Positions 54,443-62,762 of a stretch of 64,000 bases of DNA are shown here, piece after piece. Position numbers and translations under genes: made by a program. Numbering within the stretch: position 1 is the first letter of the stretch; every line of letters starts with the position of its first letter. Source of the stretch: JAFGSI01 sp041287425 (lineage in GTDB: Bacteria; Chloroflexota; Anaerolineae; Anaerolineales; Villigracilaceae); the NCBI GenBank assembly GCA_041287425.1, contig JBEULG010000011.1:62001-126000 (forward strand), given 5' to 3'. Below the pieces are notes generated by a model. That model saw only the letters and a program-made list of their open reading frames with translations, ran no database searches and was not told where the DNA came from.

Positions 54443-55600
54443 TCAAGGCGCGCCGCTGCCATACAGGGCCGGGTCGGTTGGCGTCTGGCCAGAAGGGTCG
54501 AAGACGTAAACCCAGTCGCCTATTTCGGCCCAGTCGTAAAGCCAGTGCGAATCGCCCAGCGACAGGTTGACGCAGCCGTGGGAGCGCGGGTATCCAAAGA
54601 AGGAGTGCCAGTATGCGCCGTGCAAGGCGCGCTTTTGGTCGAAATACATCGTCCAGGGCACGTCTTCCAGGTAGTAGTAGTCGGAGCGGTCGGCCTCGAA
54701 GGCGCCTTGCATGGTCTCGGCCTCTTTCTTCTCGTAAATCTGGAAAGTGCCAGGCTGAGTCCAGAACGGTTCGATGCCGCTCGAAACCAGGGTAGCAAAA
54801 ATCAACCCGCCGTTTTCGTAAACACTCAGGGTTTGCTGGTAGAGGTCGATCGAAATCCAGCGGTTGGCGGTCACACCCGGCGGTGGCGTCGCATCCGGCG
54901 TGACGACGGCCACCAGCCTGTCTTCCAGCCATTCGCCGGGCGCGATCCGCACCCAGTCGACGCCCTCGGCCTGCTGGACGCCAAAGACCTGGACGATGTC
55001 GAAGCGGGTGTAAGTCGTTCCGGTTGGTGGGGCGCTGAAACCGGGCGCGGCGCGGCTGACGGCCTCTTGCAGGACCCAGCCGAAGGCGTTGGGCGGCGTC
55101 GAACTGAACAGCAGCCCCTGGAAGGGATAGGGGAGTCCCACCCGCGAGCCGTCGCCGCGAATCCAGCCGCCAGCGCGGCGCAGGTAGTAGATACCCCCCT
55201 CGGCCTCGGTGCGTTCGCTGTAAGAGACGTACAAGATGTCTCCCGGCCCGATGTAAAGGCCGGCGCTGCCGCCGTTGATGGCCGCCGGCAGAGACGGGAA
55301 GACGGGCGTCCCGGTCTCCTCGACTCGAAAATACGAGTACGGGACCAGGCCGAGGGCGGCGTCGGGCGGGTAGGCTGGCAGGGGCAGAATCGGGTAAGGG
55401 ATGCCTTCTTCGGCGGTCTGACGCAGAAATTGGGAGGGGCCGAGCGCCAGGCAGTCTTCAGGGGGCGAAAGATACAAATCGGGAGGGCAGACGACCGCCC
55501 CGGCGTCTGGTTCCGAAATATCCTGCGGGGCGGCAGCCTGGACGGAGGCAAAGGCAGCCACCAGTGCCAGGATGGAGGGGAGGAGAAGGCGAATTTTCAT
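54443..55600 (-). CDS. L,D-transpeptidase (YkuD family), secreted
   Basis: 385 aa. Signal peptide about 1-23, a long N-terminal extracellular part, and a YkuD domain (about 245-370) with the catalytic motif RSHGCVNLSLGDS and the upstream His in HGAYWHSFFGYP. It makes 3-3 peptidoglycan cross-links or attaches proteins to the wall. The ATG at 55600 directly precedes the signal peptide; a TATAAT lies nine bases upstream. It is divergent from the roadblock operon. Confidence 0.9.
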   Translation of the reverse strand: MKIRLLLPSILALVAAFASVQAAAPQDISEPDAGAVVCPPDLYLSPPEDCLALGPSQFLRQTAEEGIPYPILPLPAYPPDAALGLVPYSYFRVEETGTPVFPSLPAAINGGSAGLYIGPGDILYVSYSERTEAEGGIYYLRRAGGWIRGDGSRVGLPYPFQGLLFSSTPPNAFGWVLQEAVSRAAPGFSAPPTGTTYTRFDIVQVFGVQQAEGVDWVRIAPGEWLEDRLVAVVTPDATPPPGVTANRWISIDLYQQTLSVYENGGLIFATLVSSGIEPFWTQPGTFQIYEKKEAETMQGAFEADRSDYYYLEDVPWTMYFDQKRALHGAYWHSFFGYPRSHGCVNLSLGDSHWLYDWAEIGDWVYVFDPSGQTPTDPALYGSGAP

Positions 55601-55609
55601 GCGCTGGGG

Positions 55610-55615
55610 ATTATA
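55610..55615 (-). promoter_or_regulatory. -10 box of the L,D-transpeptidase gene
   Basis: TATAAT on the minus strand, nine bases before the ATG at 55600; TTTACA about 19 bp upstream may be the -35 box. Confidence 0.6.
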
Positions 55616-55670
55616 GCACGGCGGCTTACTATTTTGTAAAGCCTGGGCTGAAAAATATACGTCAGGCAAC

Positions 55671-55699
55671 TTGACACATTTTCCGCCCTGTGCTAAATT
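55671..55699 (+). promoter_or_regulatory. Promoter of the roadblock-V4R operon
   Basis: TTGACA (55671-55676), 17-bp spacer, TGC-extended TAAATT (55694-55699). The 13-bp palindrome TGCTAAATTAGCA overlaps the -10 box and could be an operator. Confidence 0.75.
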
Positions 55700-55753
55700 A
55701 GCAACAGTCATCATTGTGTTTCATCGCAAAAGCCTTGTGTCAAGGAGGCAGGG

Positions 55754-56125
55754 TTGACCAAGAATCGCACTCAATTGATGGTGGATCGGCTGCGAGAAAT
55801 GCAGGCCTCGTCGCCGGACATCGAGGCCTCGGCCATCGTCAGCGTGGATGGCTTGAGCATCGCCTCGGCTTTGCCTCAGGGGGTCGAGGAAGACCGCGTA
55901 TCGGCTATGTCGGCAGCCATGCTTTCCCTGGGCGAGCGTATCGCCACCGAACTCGGCCGCGGCACGCTCGAACAGGTTTATATCAAAGGTGAAAAGGGCT
56001 ACGTCGTCCTGATGTCGGTGGGCGAGGATGCCGTTCTCACGGCGCTGGCACGTGAACAGGCCAAACTGGGCCTTATCCTCCTGGACATGCGCCGCGCCGC
56101 GGAAGATTTGACCAAACTCATCTAA
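55754..56125 (+). CDS. Roadblock/LC7-domain protein
   Basis: 123 aa. Roadblock/LC7 (MglB-like) fold: EASAIVSVDGLSIASALP, a central helix with SLGERIATELG, and KGYVVLMSVGEDAVLTALA. Such proteins control small GTPases or assemble with V4R/longin-like partners. A TTG start at 55754 follows AAGGAGGCAGGG and is the only start that fits. A V4R gene follows after 12 bases; no MglA-type GTPase is seen in the window. Confidence 0.85.
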   Translation: MTKNRTQLMVDRLREMQASSPDIEASAIVSVDGLSIASALPQGVEEDRVSAMSAAMLSLGERIATELGRGTLEQVYIKGEKGYVVLMSVGEDAVLTALAREQAKLGLILLDMRRAAEDLTKLI

Positions 56126-56137
56126 GGCAGCAAAGAC

Positions 56138-56773
56138 ATGGAGCCTATTCCGAAGAGCGGTTATTACTACGCCAACAAATTTGCCTTGATCACCCTCAAG
56201 GCCTATGAGGAAGTGATGGGCAAGAATGGCTTGAATGCCATTCTGAATCTGGCCGGGTTGAGTCATTTGATTGATAATTATCCCCCCGACAACCTGGAGC
56301 GCGAATTCGACTTTGCCGATTTTACGGCCATTCATGTGGCGCTGGAGGAAATGTACGGCCCGCGCGGCGGGCGCGGATTGGCCCTGCGCGCCGGCCGGGC
56401 GACCTTCAACGATGCCTTGAAGAACTTTGGCGCTCTGGCCGGGGTGGGCGATTTGGCCTTCAAAGTGTTGCCGCTGGTAGCCAAGTTGCGCATCGGCCTG
56501 CCGGCCAGCGCCAAGATTTTCTCGCAAGTCACCGACCAGTATTCTACGGTTGACGAAACCGAAAACGAATTCATCTGGACCATCCATCGCTGTCCGATCT
56601 GCTGGGGCCGCAAGGGATTGGACAAGCCCGTCTGCTACATTTCGACCGGCTTGTTGCAGGCTATGTTGACCTGGGTTTCGGGCGGGCTGGAGTTCCGCGT
56701 CAACGAGTCGCGTTGCTGTGCGATGGGTGATACGGTCTGCGAATTCGTCATCCAGAAAGAACCGTTGACCTGA
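56138..56773 (+). CDS. V4R-domain protein (paralogue 3)
   Basis: 211 aa. It shares LSHLIDNYPPDNLER and MYGPRGGRGLALRAGRA with the pair at 11411-12648, so all three are paralogues. The V4R cysteines are complete: HRCPICWGR, KPVCYIST, ESRCCAMGDTVCEF. Between a roadblock gene and a response-regulator gene, it is a plausible ligand-sensing part of a small signalling module. The ligand is unknown. Confidence 0.8.
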   Translation: MEPIPKSGYYYANKFALITLKAYEEVMGKNGLNAILNLAGLSHLIDNYPPDNLEREFDFADFTAIHVALEEMYGPRGGRGLALRAGRATFNDALKNFGALAGVGDLAFKVLPLVAKLRIGLPASAKIFSQVTDQYSTVDETENEFIWTIHRCPICWGRKGLDKPVCYISTGLLQAMLTWVSGGLEFRVNESRCCAMGDTVCEFVIQKEPLT

Positions 56774-56788
56774 TTCGAGAGGTGGGTC

Positions 56789-57637
56789 ATGGGCGAGGCC
56801 AAACCGAAGCTCCTCATCGTCGAAGACGACCTCGATGTTGCCGATATGCTGAACGCTTATTTCCGCGTTCAGGGCTATGAGGTCTTTACGGTCAACTGGG
56901 GCGAAGATGGCGTGCGAGCCAGTCAGGCCTCGCGCCCCGATTTGATCATCCTCGATATCCGTCTGCCGGACATTGACGGCTACGAGGTTGCCCGCCGTCT
57001 GCGCTCTGATCGCCGCACGGCCGATATTCCCATCATTTTCCTGACCGAAAAGCGCGAGCGGGCCGACCGCCTGCAAGGCCTGGAACTGGGCGCCGATGAT
57101 TACATCACCAAGCCCTTCGATGTCCAGGAACTGCGTCTGCGCGTGCGCAATGCTTTGCGGCGGGCCAGCCAGGACACCCTGACCAACCCCGTCACCAGTC
57201 TGCCGGATGGCAGGCTGGTGGATGAGCGCTTGCGCGAATGTCTGCAGGGCGGCAACTGGGCCATGCTGCTCGTCTCGCTCGAAAACCTGGATTCGTTCCG
57301 CGAATCCTACGGTTTTGTCGCCTCGGATGATGTCTTGCGGGCGGTCAGCCTGATGGTCCACAACGCCATGCGCGAGATTGGCACTTCCGGCGACTTCCTG
57401 GGTCACATCGGGCCGACCGATTTCGTCCTGGTGACCACGCCGGAGCGGGCGGCGACCTTGCAGGAGCGGGTGCGTTCGCGCCTGGAACAGTCTCTCGATT
57501 ACTTCTATCCGATCAAAGACCGCGAGCAGCCGGTGCCGCGCGGCCAGCGGCTGGCAATTCGAATTGGCGAATTGCCGCGCGGCGCTTATGCGACCATCGA
57601 GGACTTGAAGATGGCCCTGCTGCGCACGCGCAGGTAG
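56789..57637 (+). CDS. Response regulator with degenerate GGDEF-like domain
   Basis: 282 aa. Receiver domain about 1-125 (IVEDDLDVAD, LIILDIRLPDIDG, YITKPFD). The second half has the helix-strand pattern of a diguanylate cyclase (LTNPVTSLPDGRLVDERL, LENLDSFRESYGF), but the catalytic GG(D/E)EF site reads HIGPTDF, so it should not make cyclic-di-GMP. It may be an effector or binding domain. It follows the V4R gene by 15 bases. Confidence 0.82.
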   Translation: MGEAKPKLLIVEDDLDVADMLNAYFRVQGYEVFTVNWGEDGVRASQASRPDLIILDIRLPDIDGYEVARRLRSDRRTADIPIIFLTEKRERADRLQGLELGADDYITKPFDVQELRLRVRNALRRASQDTLTNPVTSLPDGRLVDERLRECLQGGNWAMLLVSLENLDSFRESYGFVASDDVLRAVSLMVHNAMREIGTSGDFLGHIGPTDFVLVTTPERAATLQERVRSRLEQSLDYFYPIKDREQPVPRGQRLAIRIGELPRGAYATIEDLKMALLRTRR

Positions 57638-57645
57638 GAGAGCGA

Positions 57646-58395
57646 TTGCGAATCACGGTTGTTATTCCCACCTATAACGAAGCGGAGAACCTGCCGAAAT
57701 TGGTCTCCGCTTTATTTATGCTTCCGCTGGACGTGAACCTCCTGATCGTGGACGATAACAGCCCAGATGGGACCGGCCGCCTCGCCGATGAACTGGCGGC
57801 GGCCTACCCGGAGCGGCTGGCCGTCTTGCACCGCGCCGGAAAACTCGGCCTGCGTTCGGCTTATCTGGAGGGCTTCCGCCTGGCGTTGGAAGGCGGGGCC
57901 GAAGCGGTGGCTCAGATGGACGCCGATTTTTCGCACGACCCCCAGGCGCTGATGGCGATGGCGGAGCGCCTGGCGGCCTGCGATGTGGTCCTGGGGTCGC
58001 GCTATGTGCCCGGCGGCAGCGTGGACGTGCGCTGGTCGCCCTGGCGCAAGATGCTCTCAGCGTTTGGCAATTTCTACGCTCGCACCATTCTGGGCCTGCC
58101 GCTGCGCGACGTGACGACCGGCTTCCGCTTGTGGCGGCGCGAGACTTTGCTGGCCATGCCCCTCGACCGTATTCGTGCCAGCGGCTATATTTTCCTCGTC
58201 GAGATGGCATATCTGGCGCACTGCCTGGAATTCCGCTTTGGCGAGGTACCGATTTATTTTGCCGAACGGCGGGCCGGGAAGTCAAAAATGTCGCTTCGGA
58301 TTCAAGTCGAAGCGGCGCTGCGCGTTTGGCAGGTCTGGTGGGGGTATCGGGACTTGCGCCGGCTGGGGCGCGCCGGAAGGCGTCCGTCCGCTTGA
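57646..58395 (+). CDS. Polyprenol-phosphate mannosyltransferase-like GT2 enzyme (DPM1 type)
   Basis: 249 aa. Soluble GT2 catalytic domain with VVIPTYNEAENLPKL, IVDDNSPDGT, metal motif DADFSHDP and SRYVPGGSV, DVTTGFRLWRR. It should transfer mannose or a similar sugar from GDP- or UDP-sugar to polyprenyl phosphate on the cytoplasmic face; it could supply GT87-like transferases such as the one in the diterpene operon. TTG start at 57646, 8 bases after the regulator. Confidence 0.88.
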   Translation: MRITVVIPTYNEAENLPKLVSALFMLPLDVNLLIVDDNSPDGTGRLADELAAAYPERLAVLHRAGKLGLRSAYLEGFRLALEGGAEAVAQMDADFSHDPQALMAMAERLAACDVVLGSRYVPGGSVDVRWSPWRKMLSAFGNFYARTILGLPLRDVTTGFRLWRRETLLAMPLDRIRASGYIFLVEMAYLAHCLEFRFGEVPIYFAERRAGKSKMSLRIQVEAALRVWQVWWGYRDLRRLGRAGRRPSA

Positions 58396-58399
58396 AGTT

Positions 58400-59233
58400 C
58401 TAGAGGCGTTCAATCAGTTTTCCCCATTCATCCAGGCTGAGCGTTTCGGCGCGCCGCATCGGGTCGATGCCTGCCGCGGCGAGCAGGCGTTCGGCGGCGG
58501 CGGTTTCGATTCCCAGGCCGCCGGCCAGGGCGTTGCGCAGGGTTTTGCGTTTTTGCGAGAAGCCGGCGCGTGTCAGGCGGAAGAAAATGTCCATTTGGGG
58601 CGCCGGGAAGCGCGGCTGCGGCGCGACCTCGATGCAAACGACCGCCGAGTCGACTTTGGGCGGCGGGTAGAAGGCTTGGGCGGGGAGGCGCGCCGCCAGG
58701 CGCGGCGCCCCATAGACCTGCACGCTCAGCGCCAGCAGACTCAGCCGTCCCGGCCCGGCGCAGATGCGCTCGGCCACCTCGCGCTGGACGGTCAGCACCA
58801 GGCGGCGGGGACGGGGTTCGTTTTCGAGCAAATGCCGGAGCAGAGCCGAGGTGATGTAGTAGGGGATGTTGGCCACCACCAGGTAATCGGCCGAGTCGAT
58901 CAGGTCGGCAGGCCGGAGGTCGAGAATGTCGCCCTGCACCAGGCGCACGTTGGAGTAAGGGGCCAGGACGGCGCGCAGGGCCGGGAAGAGGGCCTCGTCC
59001 AGTTCGACGGCGGTGACGGTGCGGGCGGCCAGGGCCAGGTAACGCGTCAGCCCGCCCAGACCCGGCCCGATTTCCAGAACGGCGTCGGTGCGCTCTATTT
59101 CGGCGGCGGCGACGATTTTTTGCAAGGCGTGGTTGTCCTGCAAAAAATTCTGGCCAAGCCCTTTGCGGGGTCGCAGCCCGTATTGCCGCAGCAGGCCGGG
59201 GACATCGAGAGGGGGCAGCCGAATAACGCTCAT
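58400..59233 (-). CDS. rsmA: Ribosomal RNA small subunit methyltransferase A (KsgA)
   Basis: 277 aa. It dimethylates two adjacent adenosines near the 16S rRNA 3' end. The N-terminal RKGLGQNFLQD, SAM motif LEIGPGLGGLTRYLAL and catalytic motif VVANIPYYITSALL are intact. It converges on the mannosyltransferase gene and starts 4 bases inside the end of the G5/3D gene, so these are one transcript. Confidence 0.95.
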   Translation of the reverse strand: MSVIRLPPLDVPGLLRQYGLRPRKGLGQNFLQDNHALQKIVAAAEIERTDAVLEIGPGLGGLTRYLALAARTVTAVELDEALFPALRAVLAPYSNVRLVQGDILDLRPADLIDSADYLVVANIPYYITSALLRHLLENEPRPRRLVLTVQREVAERICAGPGRLSLLALSVQVYGAPRLAARLPAQAFYPPPKVDSAVVCIEVAPQPRFPAPQMDIFFRLTRAGFSQKRKTLRNALAGGLGIETAAAERLLAAAGIDPMRRAETLSLDEWGKLIERL

Positions 59234-60432
59234 GGCAGGATGTAGGGGATGTTTTCCGGCACAGGGGTCAGGAAGTAAATGGTAATCCAGCCGCTCCAGG
59301 GGACGTAGTTGTCATCGGTGTAGCCCAGGTCAACCCAGTAGTGGTTGCCGGGCGGCCAGCCGGCGCCGACGTCTTCGATGGTGGCGCGGCCGTAGCCGGG
59401 GACGTAGATGGGCCAGCCCTGCATCAGGTAGTACCAGGAGCGCACGACGGCCACGACGCCGATTTGTACCGGCTTGCGGCTGGAGGTGTAATAGTAGCAG
59501 GGATAGACGGTGTAGCCACCGCAGGGCGCGTAGGAGGTCACATAGACTTGAAGCGAGCGCCAGTATTCGATGGTGACGCCGTCCACGACGGCGGTGCGGA
59601 CGACGACCTGCGTCCCGTAACCGGTGACCTGGTCGCGCGGCGGGCGGACGACCGTCTCGGCCTCGATGGAGCGCGCCGCCTCGACCTCGTCCTCGTAGCG
59701 CACGCGCGTCCGGCTGATGGCCAGCCCCGGCTCGCCGACCTGAATGATTTCCTGCTGGTCGAGTTCCAGTTGGGGGGTCAGTTCGGTGCGGGTTTGGTAG
59801 GGCAGGCTGGTCTGGGTCAGGAGGACGTCCTCGCGGACGCGCACGAGGCGGATTTGGCCGTCGGCCGGCAGGGGGGCGTTTTCGGGCGGGATGGCATAAT
59901 CCAGGCCGAGGAGGGGGAGGCCGGCCTCGGCCAGCGCCTGCCCGACGGTGGCGGCCGAGGAGCGCGCCTGGATCTGGCGGCCGTCAACGCTGATGGTGAG
60001 TTCGCTCGCCGGCTGATAGACGACGCTCAGGTCCCCCGTGAGCGGCGTTTCGGCGGGTGGTTCGAGGCGGTCGGCGGCGCGGAGGGGGAGGCCGGCCTCG
60101 CGCAGGGCCTGGCCGACGTTTTCGGCGGAGGTTTGCAGGAGGCGCGTTCCATCGGGGGCGACCAACGTCAGGTTGACGGCGCGGCGGACGGTCAGGGTGT
60201 AGGCCGGCGCTTCCGGCAGCGGCTCATTGAGCGGCAGGGCCGCGCCGCGATAGAGCAGCCGGTCGGCGGCGCCGAGGGCGATACCGGCCTCGGCCAACAG
60301 CGCCGAGGGCAGGCGTTCGGCGCTGCTCAGCGTGATGATTCGCTCACCGTCCAGGATGGTGACCTCGGCGGCCGCAGGCTGACAGGCGGCGAGCAGGAGC
60401 AGGCTCAGCAGGAGCCAGAGACTGCGTTTCAT
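59230..60432 (-). CDS. Secreted cell-wall lipoprotein with DUF348, G5 and 3D domains (YabE-like)
   Basis: 400 aa. Lipoprotein signal with lipobox LLAAC (Cys17). Three DUF348 repeats follow (SAENVGQALREAGLPL, SAATVGQALAEAGLPL and a weaker first one), then a G5 domain (about 195-275) and a C-terminal 3D domain (YVTSYAPCGG, ATIEDVGAG, YWVDLGYTDD), the catalytic barrel of RpfB/YabE-type muralytic enzymes. It likely hydrolyses or remodels peptidoglycan. The ATG at 60432 is seven bases after TACAAT; the much longer frame to 61422 overlaps another gene. Confidence 0.88.
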   Translation of the reverse strand: MKRSLWLLLSLLLLAACQPAAAEVTILDGERIITLSSAERLPSALLAEAGIALGAADRLLYRGAALPLNEPLPEAPAYTLTVRRAVNLTLVAPDGTRLLQTSAENVGQALREAGLPLRAADRLEPPAETPLTGDLSVVYQPASELTISVDGRQIQARSSAATVGQALAEAGLPLLGLDYAIPPENAPLPADGQIRLVRVREDVLLTQTSLPYQTRTELTPQLELDQQEIIQVGEPGLAISRTRVRYEDEVEAARSIEAETVVRPPRDQVTGYGTQVVVRTAVVDGVTIEYWRSLQVYVTSYAPCGGYTVYPCYYYTSSRKPVQIGVVAVVRSWYYLMQGWPIYVPGYGRATIEDVGAGWPPGNHYWVDLGYTDDNYVPWSGWITIYFLTPVPENIPYILP

Positions 60433-60439
60433 GAACGGG

Positions 60440-60445
60440 ATTGTA
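60440..60445 (-). promoter_or_regulatory. -10 box of the G5/3D gene, near-leaderless
   Basis: TGA-extended TACAAT on the minus strand, seven bases before the ATG at 60432. No ribosome-binding site fits between. Confidence 0.5.
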
Positions 60446-60467
60446 TCACAAGGCCGGGCCGGGCTTT

Positions 60468-60845
60468 TCAGGGGGTCATGAATGGAAAATAGAAGGGGAT
60501 GTGCATGACCAGGGCGGCCAGGTTGAATCCGCCCGGCAGGAAGCCGGTGACGGCGGCGATGAACAGCCCAAAACCGTTGACCAAAAAGGCGGCCACGAAG
60601 CCGCTCAGGGCATGCCATCTTTTGGACGCAATCAGGGCGACGGCGACGAGCATGTCCAGGCCGCCGGGGGCCAAGAGGCACAGGGCGCTGTTTTGCGCCA
60701 GGCTGGCCTGGCCCAAGGCCGCGGCCAGGCTCCAGGCCACGCTGAAGAGGGCGAACCAGCCGGCGAAACCGGTCAGAAATTCGAGGACTCGGGCGCGCCG
60801 GGGCAGGGGCGGCGTGCCGGCAGGATGACGGTCGAGGTAGGACAT
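60468..60845 (-). CDS. Small membrane protein, function unknown
   Basis: 125 aa with four hydrophobic segments (about 25-50, 53-72, 78-100 and 104-122) and a short basic N-terminus. I recognise no family, though it resembles DoxX/DUF-type small membrane proteins in topology. It is 18 bases downstream of the aminotransferase gene on the same strand and 36 bases before the G5/3D gene. Confidence 0.65.
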   Translation of the reverse strand: MSYLDRHPAGTPPLPRRARVLEFLTGFAGWFALFSVAWSLAAALGQASLAQNSALCLLAPGGLDMLVAVALIASKRWHALSGFVAAFLVNGFGLFIAAVTGFLPGGFNLAALVMHIPFYFPFMTP

Positions 60846-60863
60846 GGCGGTTTATCCTAAAGG

Positions 60864-61967
60864 TCAATCGGCAAGCAATTTCGCGAGCGCGGCGAGCAGT
60901 TTCTCCACATTTTCCGGCCGGCTGGAATATCCCATCAGGCCGATGCGCCAGACCTTGTCTTTGAGGTCGCCGAAACCGGCGGCGATTTCGATGTCGTATT
61001 CGTTCAGCAGGCGGGCGCGGACGGCGTGGGGGTCGAGGCCGGCAGGCACGCAGGCGGTGGTCAGCGGCGGCAGGCGGTAATGGGAGGGGATGAAGGGCGG
61101 AACGCCGAGGGCTTCCAGGCCTGCCCACAGGCGTTCGGCGTTGGCCCGGCAGCGGGCGAAGGCTGCTTCCAAACCCTCCTCGAACAGGAGGTCCAGGGCT
61201 TCGACCAGGGCGCAGTGCAGGGCAGACGAGGCAGTGTGATGGTAGGCGTGGGCGCCGTTCCAGTAGGCGGCGTACAGGTTCAGATCGAGGTAGAAGGAGG
61301 GGACGGGCGTCCGGCGGCGGGCGACCGCCTGGCGGGCGCGCGGCCCGAAGGTGATCGGCGCCAAACCGGCCGGTGCCGAAAGATTCTTCTGGCTGGCCGA
61401 GTAAGCGGCATCCACCTGCCATTCGTCCACCCGGACGGGAATGCCGCCGAGGGAGGTGACCGTGTCGAGCAGAAGCAGCGCCCCGAAGCGGTGGGCGGCG
61501 GCGGCGATTTCGGGGATGTGCAACTGCTCGGCCCCCGTGCTGGTCTCGGCGTGGACGACGGCCAGCACCTTGTAGGCTTTTTTCTTGAGGGCCGCCTCGA
61601 TCTCATCCACCTCGAAGATTTCGCCGAGGGGGCGCTCAATGCGGTCTACCGCGGCGCCGAGGCGGGCGGCCATCTCGGCCAGGCGGGCGCCAAAGTAGCC
61701 GTGGACGGCGACCAGGACGCCGTCGCCCGGTTCGAGCAGGTTGGCCAGAGCGGCTTCCATGCCGGAGGTGCCGGTGCCTGAGAGGGCAAAAGTCCATTCG
61801 TTTTCGGTCTGGAAGAGGCGGCGGAGCAAGTCTTGCTCGCGGGCATACAGGTCGAGCAGTAATGGGTCGAGGTGGCCGATGGTAGGGCTGCTCAGGGCGC
61901 GCAGGACGCGCGGGTGAGTCATGCTGGGGCCGGGCCCCAACAGGATGCGGGCGGGAGAAGCGGTCAT
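60864..61967 (-). CDS. Class V aminotransferase (alanine-glyoxylate/serine-pyruvate type)
   Basis: 367 aa. PLP enzyme: phosphate-side GTGTSGMEAALANL, Asp in LLLDTVTSLGG, and PLP Lys in YSASQKNLSAPAGL. The N-terminal GPGPSMTHPRVL is typical of the AGT/SPT and phosphonopyruvate group. It likely transfers an amino group to glyoxylate or pyruvate. The ATG at 61967 follows AGGAGGCCGGC. Exact donor not predictable. Confidence 0.9.
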   Translation of the reverse strand: MTASPARILLGPGPSMTHPRVLRALSSPTIGHLDPLLLDLYAREQDLLRRLFQTENEWTFALSGTGTSGMEAALANLLEPGDGVLVAVHGYFGARLAEMAARLGAAVDRIERPLGEIFEVDEIEAALKKKAYKVLAVVHAETSTGAEQLHIPEIAAAAHRFGALLLLDTVTSLGGIPVRVDEWQVDAAYSASQKNLSAPAGLAPITFGPRARQAVARRRTPVPSFYLDLNLYAAYWNGAHAYHHTASSALHCALVEALDLLFEEGLEAAFARCRANAERLWAGLEALGVPPFIPSHYRLPPLTTACVPAGLDPHAVRARLLNEYDIEIAAGFGDLKDKVWRIGLMGYSSRPENVEKLLAALAKLLAD

Positions 61968-62017
61968 GCCGGCCTCCTGAGGCGATGGTCGGTCGTCGGT
62001 GGCGATTTAAACAGAAT

Positions 62018-62036
62018 GGGCGCGAGAGGCGCGCCC
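62018..62036 (-). terminator. Hairpin after the DUF1540 gene
   Basis: GGGCGCG / CGCGCCC with a 5-nt loop, 22 bases after the DUF1540 stop on the minus strand, followed there by ATTCTGTTT. Confidence 0.65.
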
Positions 62037-62057
62037 GTGTTTCGTTTGGAGGTATTT

Positions 62058-62288
62058 CTAGAACTCATCTTCTTCGTCTTCCCAAAGGTCCTCGTCGTCT
62101 TCTTCTTCCAGGTCCTCTTCTTCCCATTCTTCCTCTTCATCTTCCCAATCCTCGTCACCGGCGAGGGCTTCTTCGGTGGGGGAGTAGGTGGCGCAGCCGG
62201 TGTCGGGGTCGATCTCGACCGCCGCGGCGCTACAGTAGCCTTCGTCGAGGAAAACACAGTCTGAGTAGTGGCAGCGAATGCGGGGCAT
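62058..62288 (-). CDS. DUF1540-type cysteine protein with a long acidic tail
   Basis: 76 aa. Four cysteines (6, 11, 19, 32) in the spacing of DUF1540 metal-binding domains (RCHYSDCVFL, GYCSAAAVEI, GCATYSP) make up the first half. The C-terminal 35 residues are almost all Asp/Glu with Trp interspersed, giving a very acidic, probably disordered tail. It follows VKOR by 9 bases on the same strand. Function unknown; metal binding or charge-mediated interaction is likely. Confidence 0.8.
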   Translation of the reverse strand: MPRIRCHYSDCVFLDEGYCSAAAVEIDPDTGCATYSPTEEALAGDEDWEDEEEEWEEEDLEEEDDEDLWEDEEDEF

Positions 62289-62297
62289 GCATTCCTC

Positions 62298-62762
62298 CTA
62301 GGATGAGAATTGTTTGGCAAGCCGAATGATGGCAATCACGAAATTGATGGTGATCAGGATGGCCGAGGCGACACAGAAGGGGCAAAACGAACCGATGATG
62401 GCGAATTCGACCCAGGTCAGGTAAGCCGAGAAAATGACACCGGTCAGGGTCATGCCGAAGATCATCAGCGGGCCGTTTTCAGCGAAGAAGCGCTGGCGGC
62501 GTTCGAGGAAGTGAACGCCGACGATGGCCAGGTAGCCCAGCAGGCCGATCAGCGAGACCGGCATAGTGCCCAGGCGCGAATAAGGGCTGGCGTTGACCGC
62601 CGCGCAGCCGCCGCTCCCCAAACACATGCTTGCCGCGCCGCTCCATTTCAGGATCAGCAGATAGAGCGAGTCGGTTGCACCGAGTAGGGCGATGGCAACG
62701 GAAATCCAATAGAGAGGCTGGTGGGGTAAACGGCGGGAGGAAGGTTGAGTGCGAGGCGTCAT
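62298..62762 (-). CDS. Vitamin K epoxide reductase (VKOR) family protein
   Basis: 154 aa, four to five transmembrane helices. The active-site pair is in SFCPFCVAS (CxxC), and the loop cysteines are in SMCLGSGGCAAVN with SPYSRLGTMPVSLIGLLGY, as in bacterial VKORs that reoxidise DsbA-type oxidants using quinone. No thioredoxin domain is fused. It suggests disulfide formation in the envelope and would support secreted Cys-rich proteins. A TATAAT lies at 62867-62872 upstream. Confidence 0.92.
   Translation of the reverse strand: MTPRTQPSSRRLPHQPLYWISVAIALLGATDSLYLLILKWSGAASMCLGSGGCAAVNASPYSRLGTMPVSLIGLLGYLAIVGVHFLERRQRFFAENGPLMIFGMTLTGVIFSAYLTWVEFAIIGSFCPFCVASAILITINFVIAIIRLAKQFSS

Noticed and set aside
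60433..61422. N-terminal extension of the G5/3D protein by 330 codons
   Set aside because: It runs out of frame through the small membrane protein and the aminotransferase gene. The lipoprotein signal at 60432 and the -10 box before it mark the real start.
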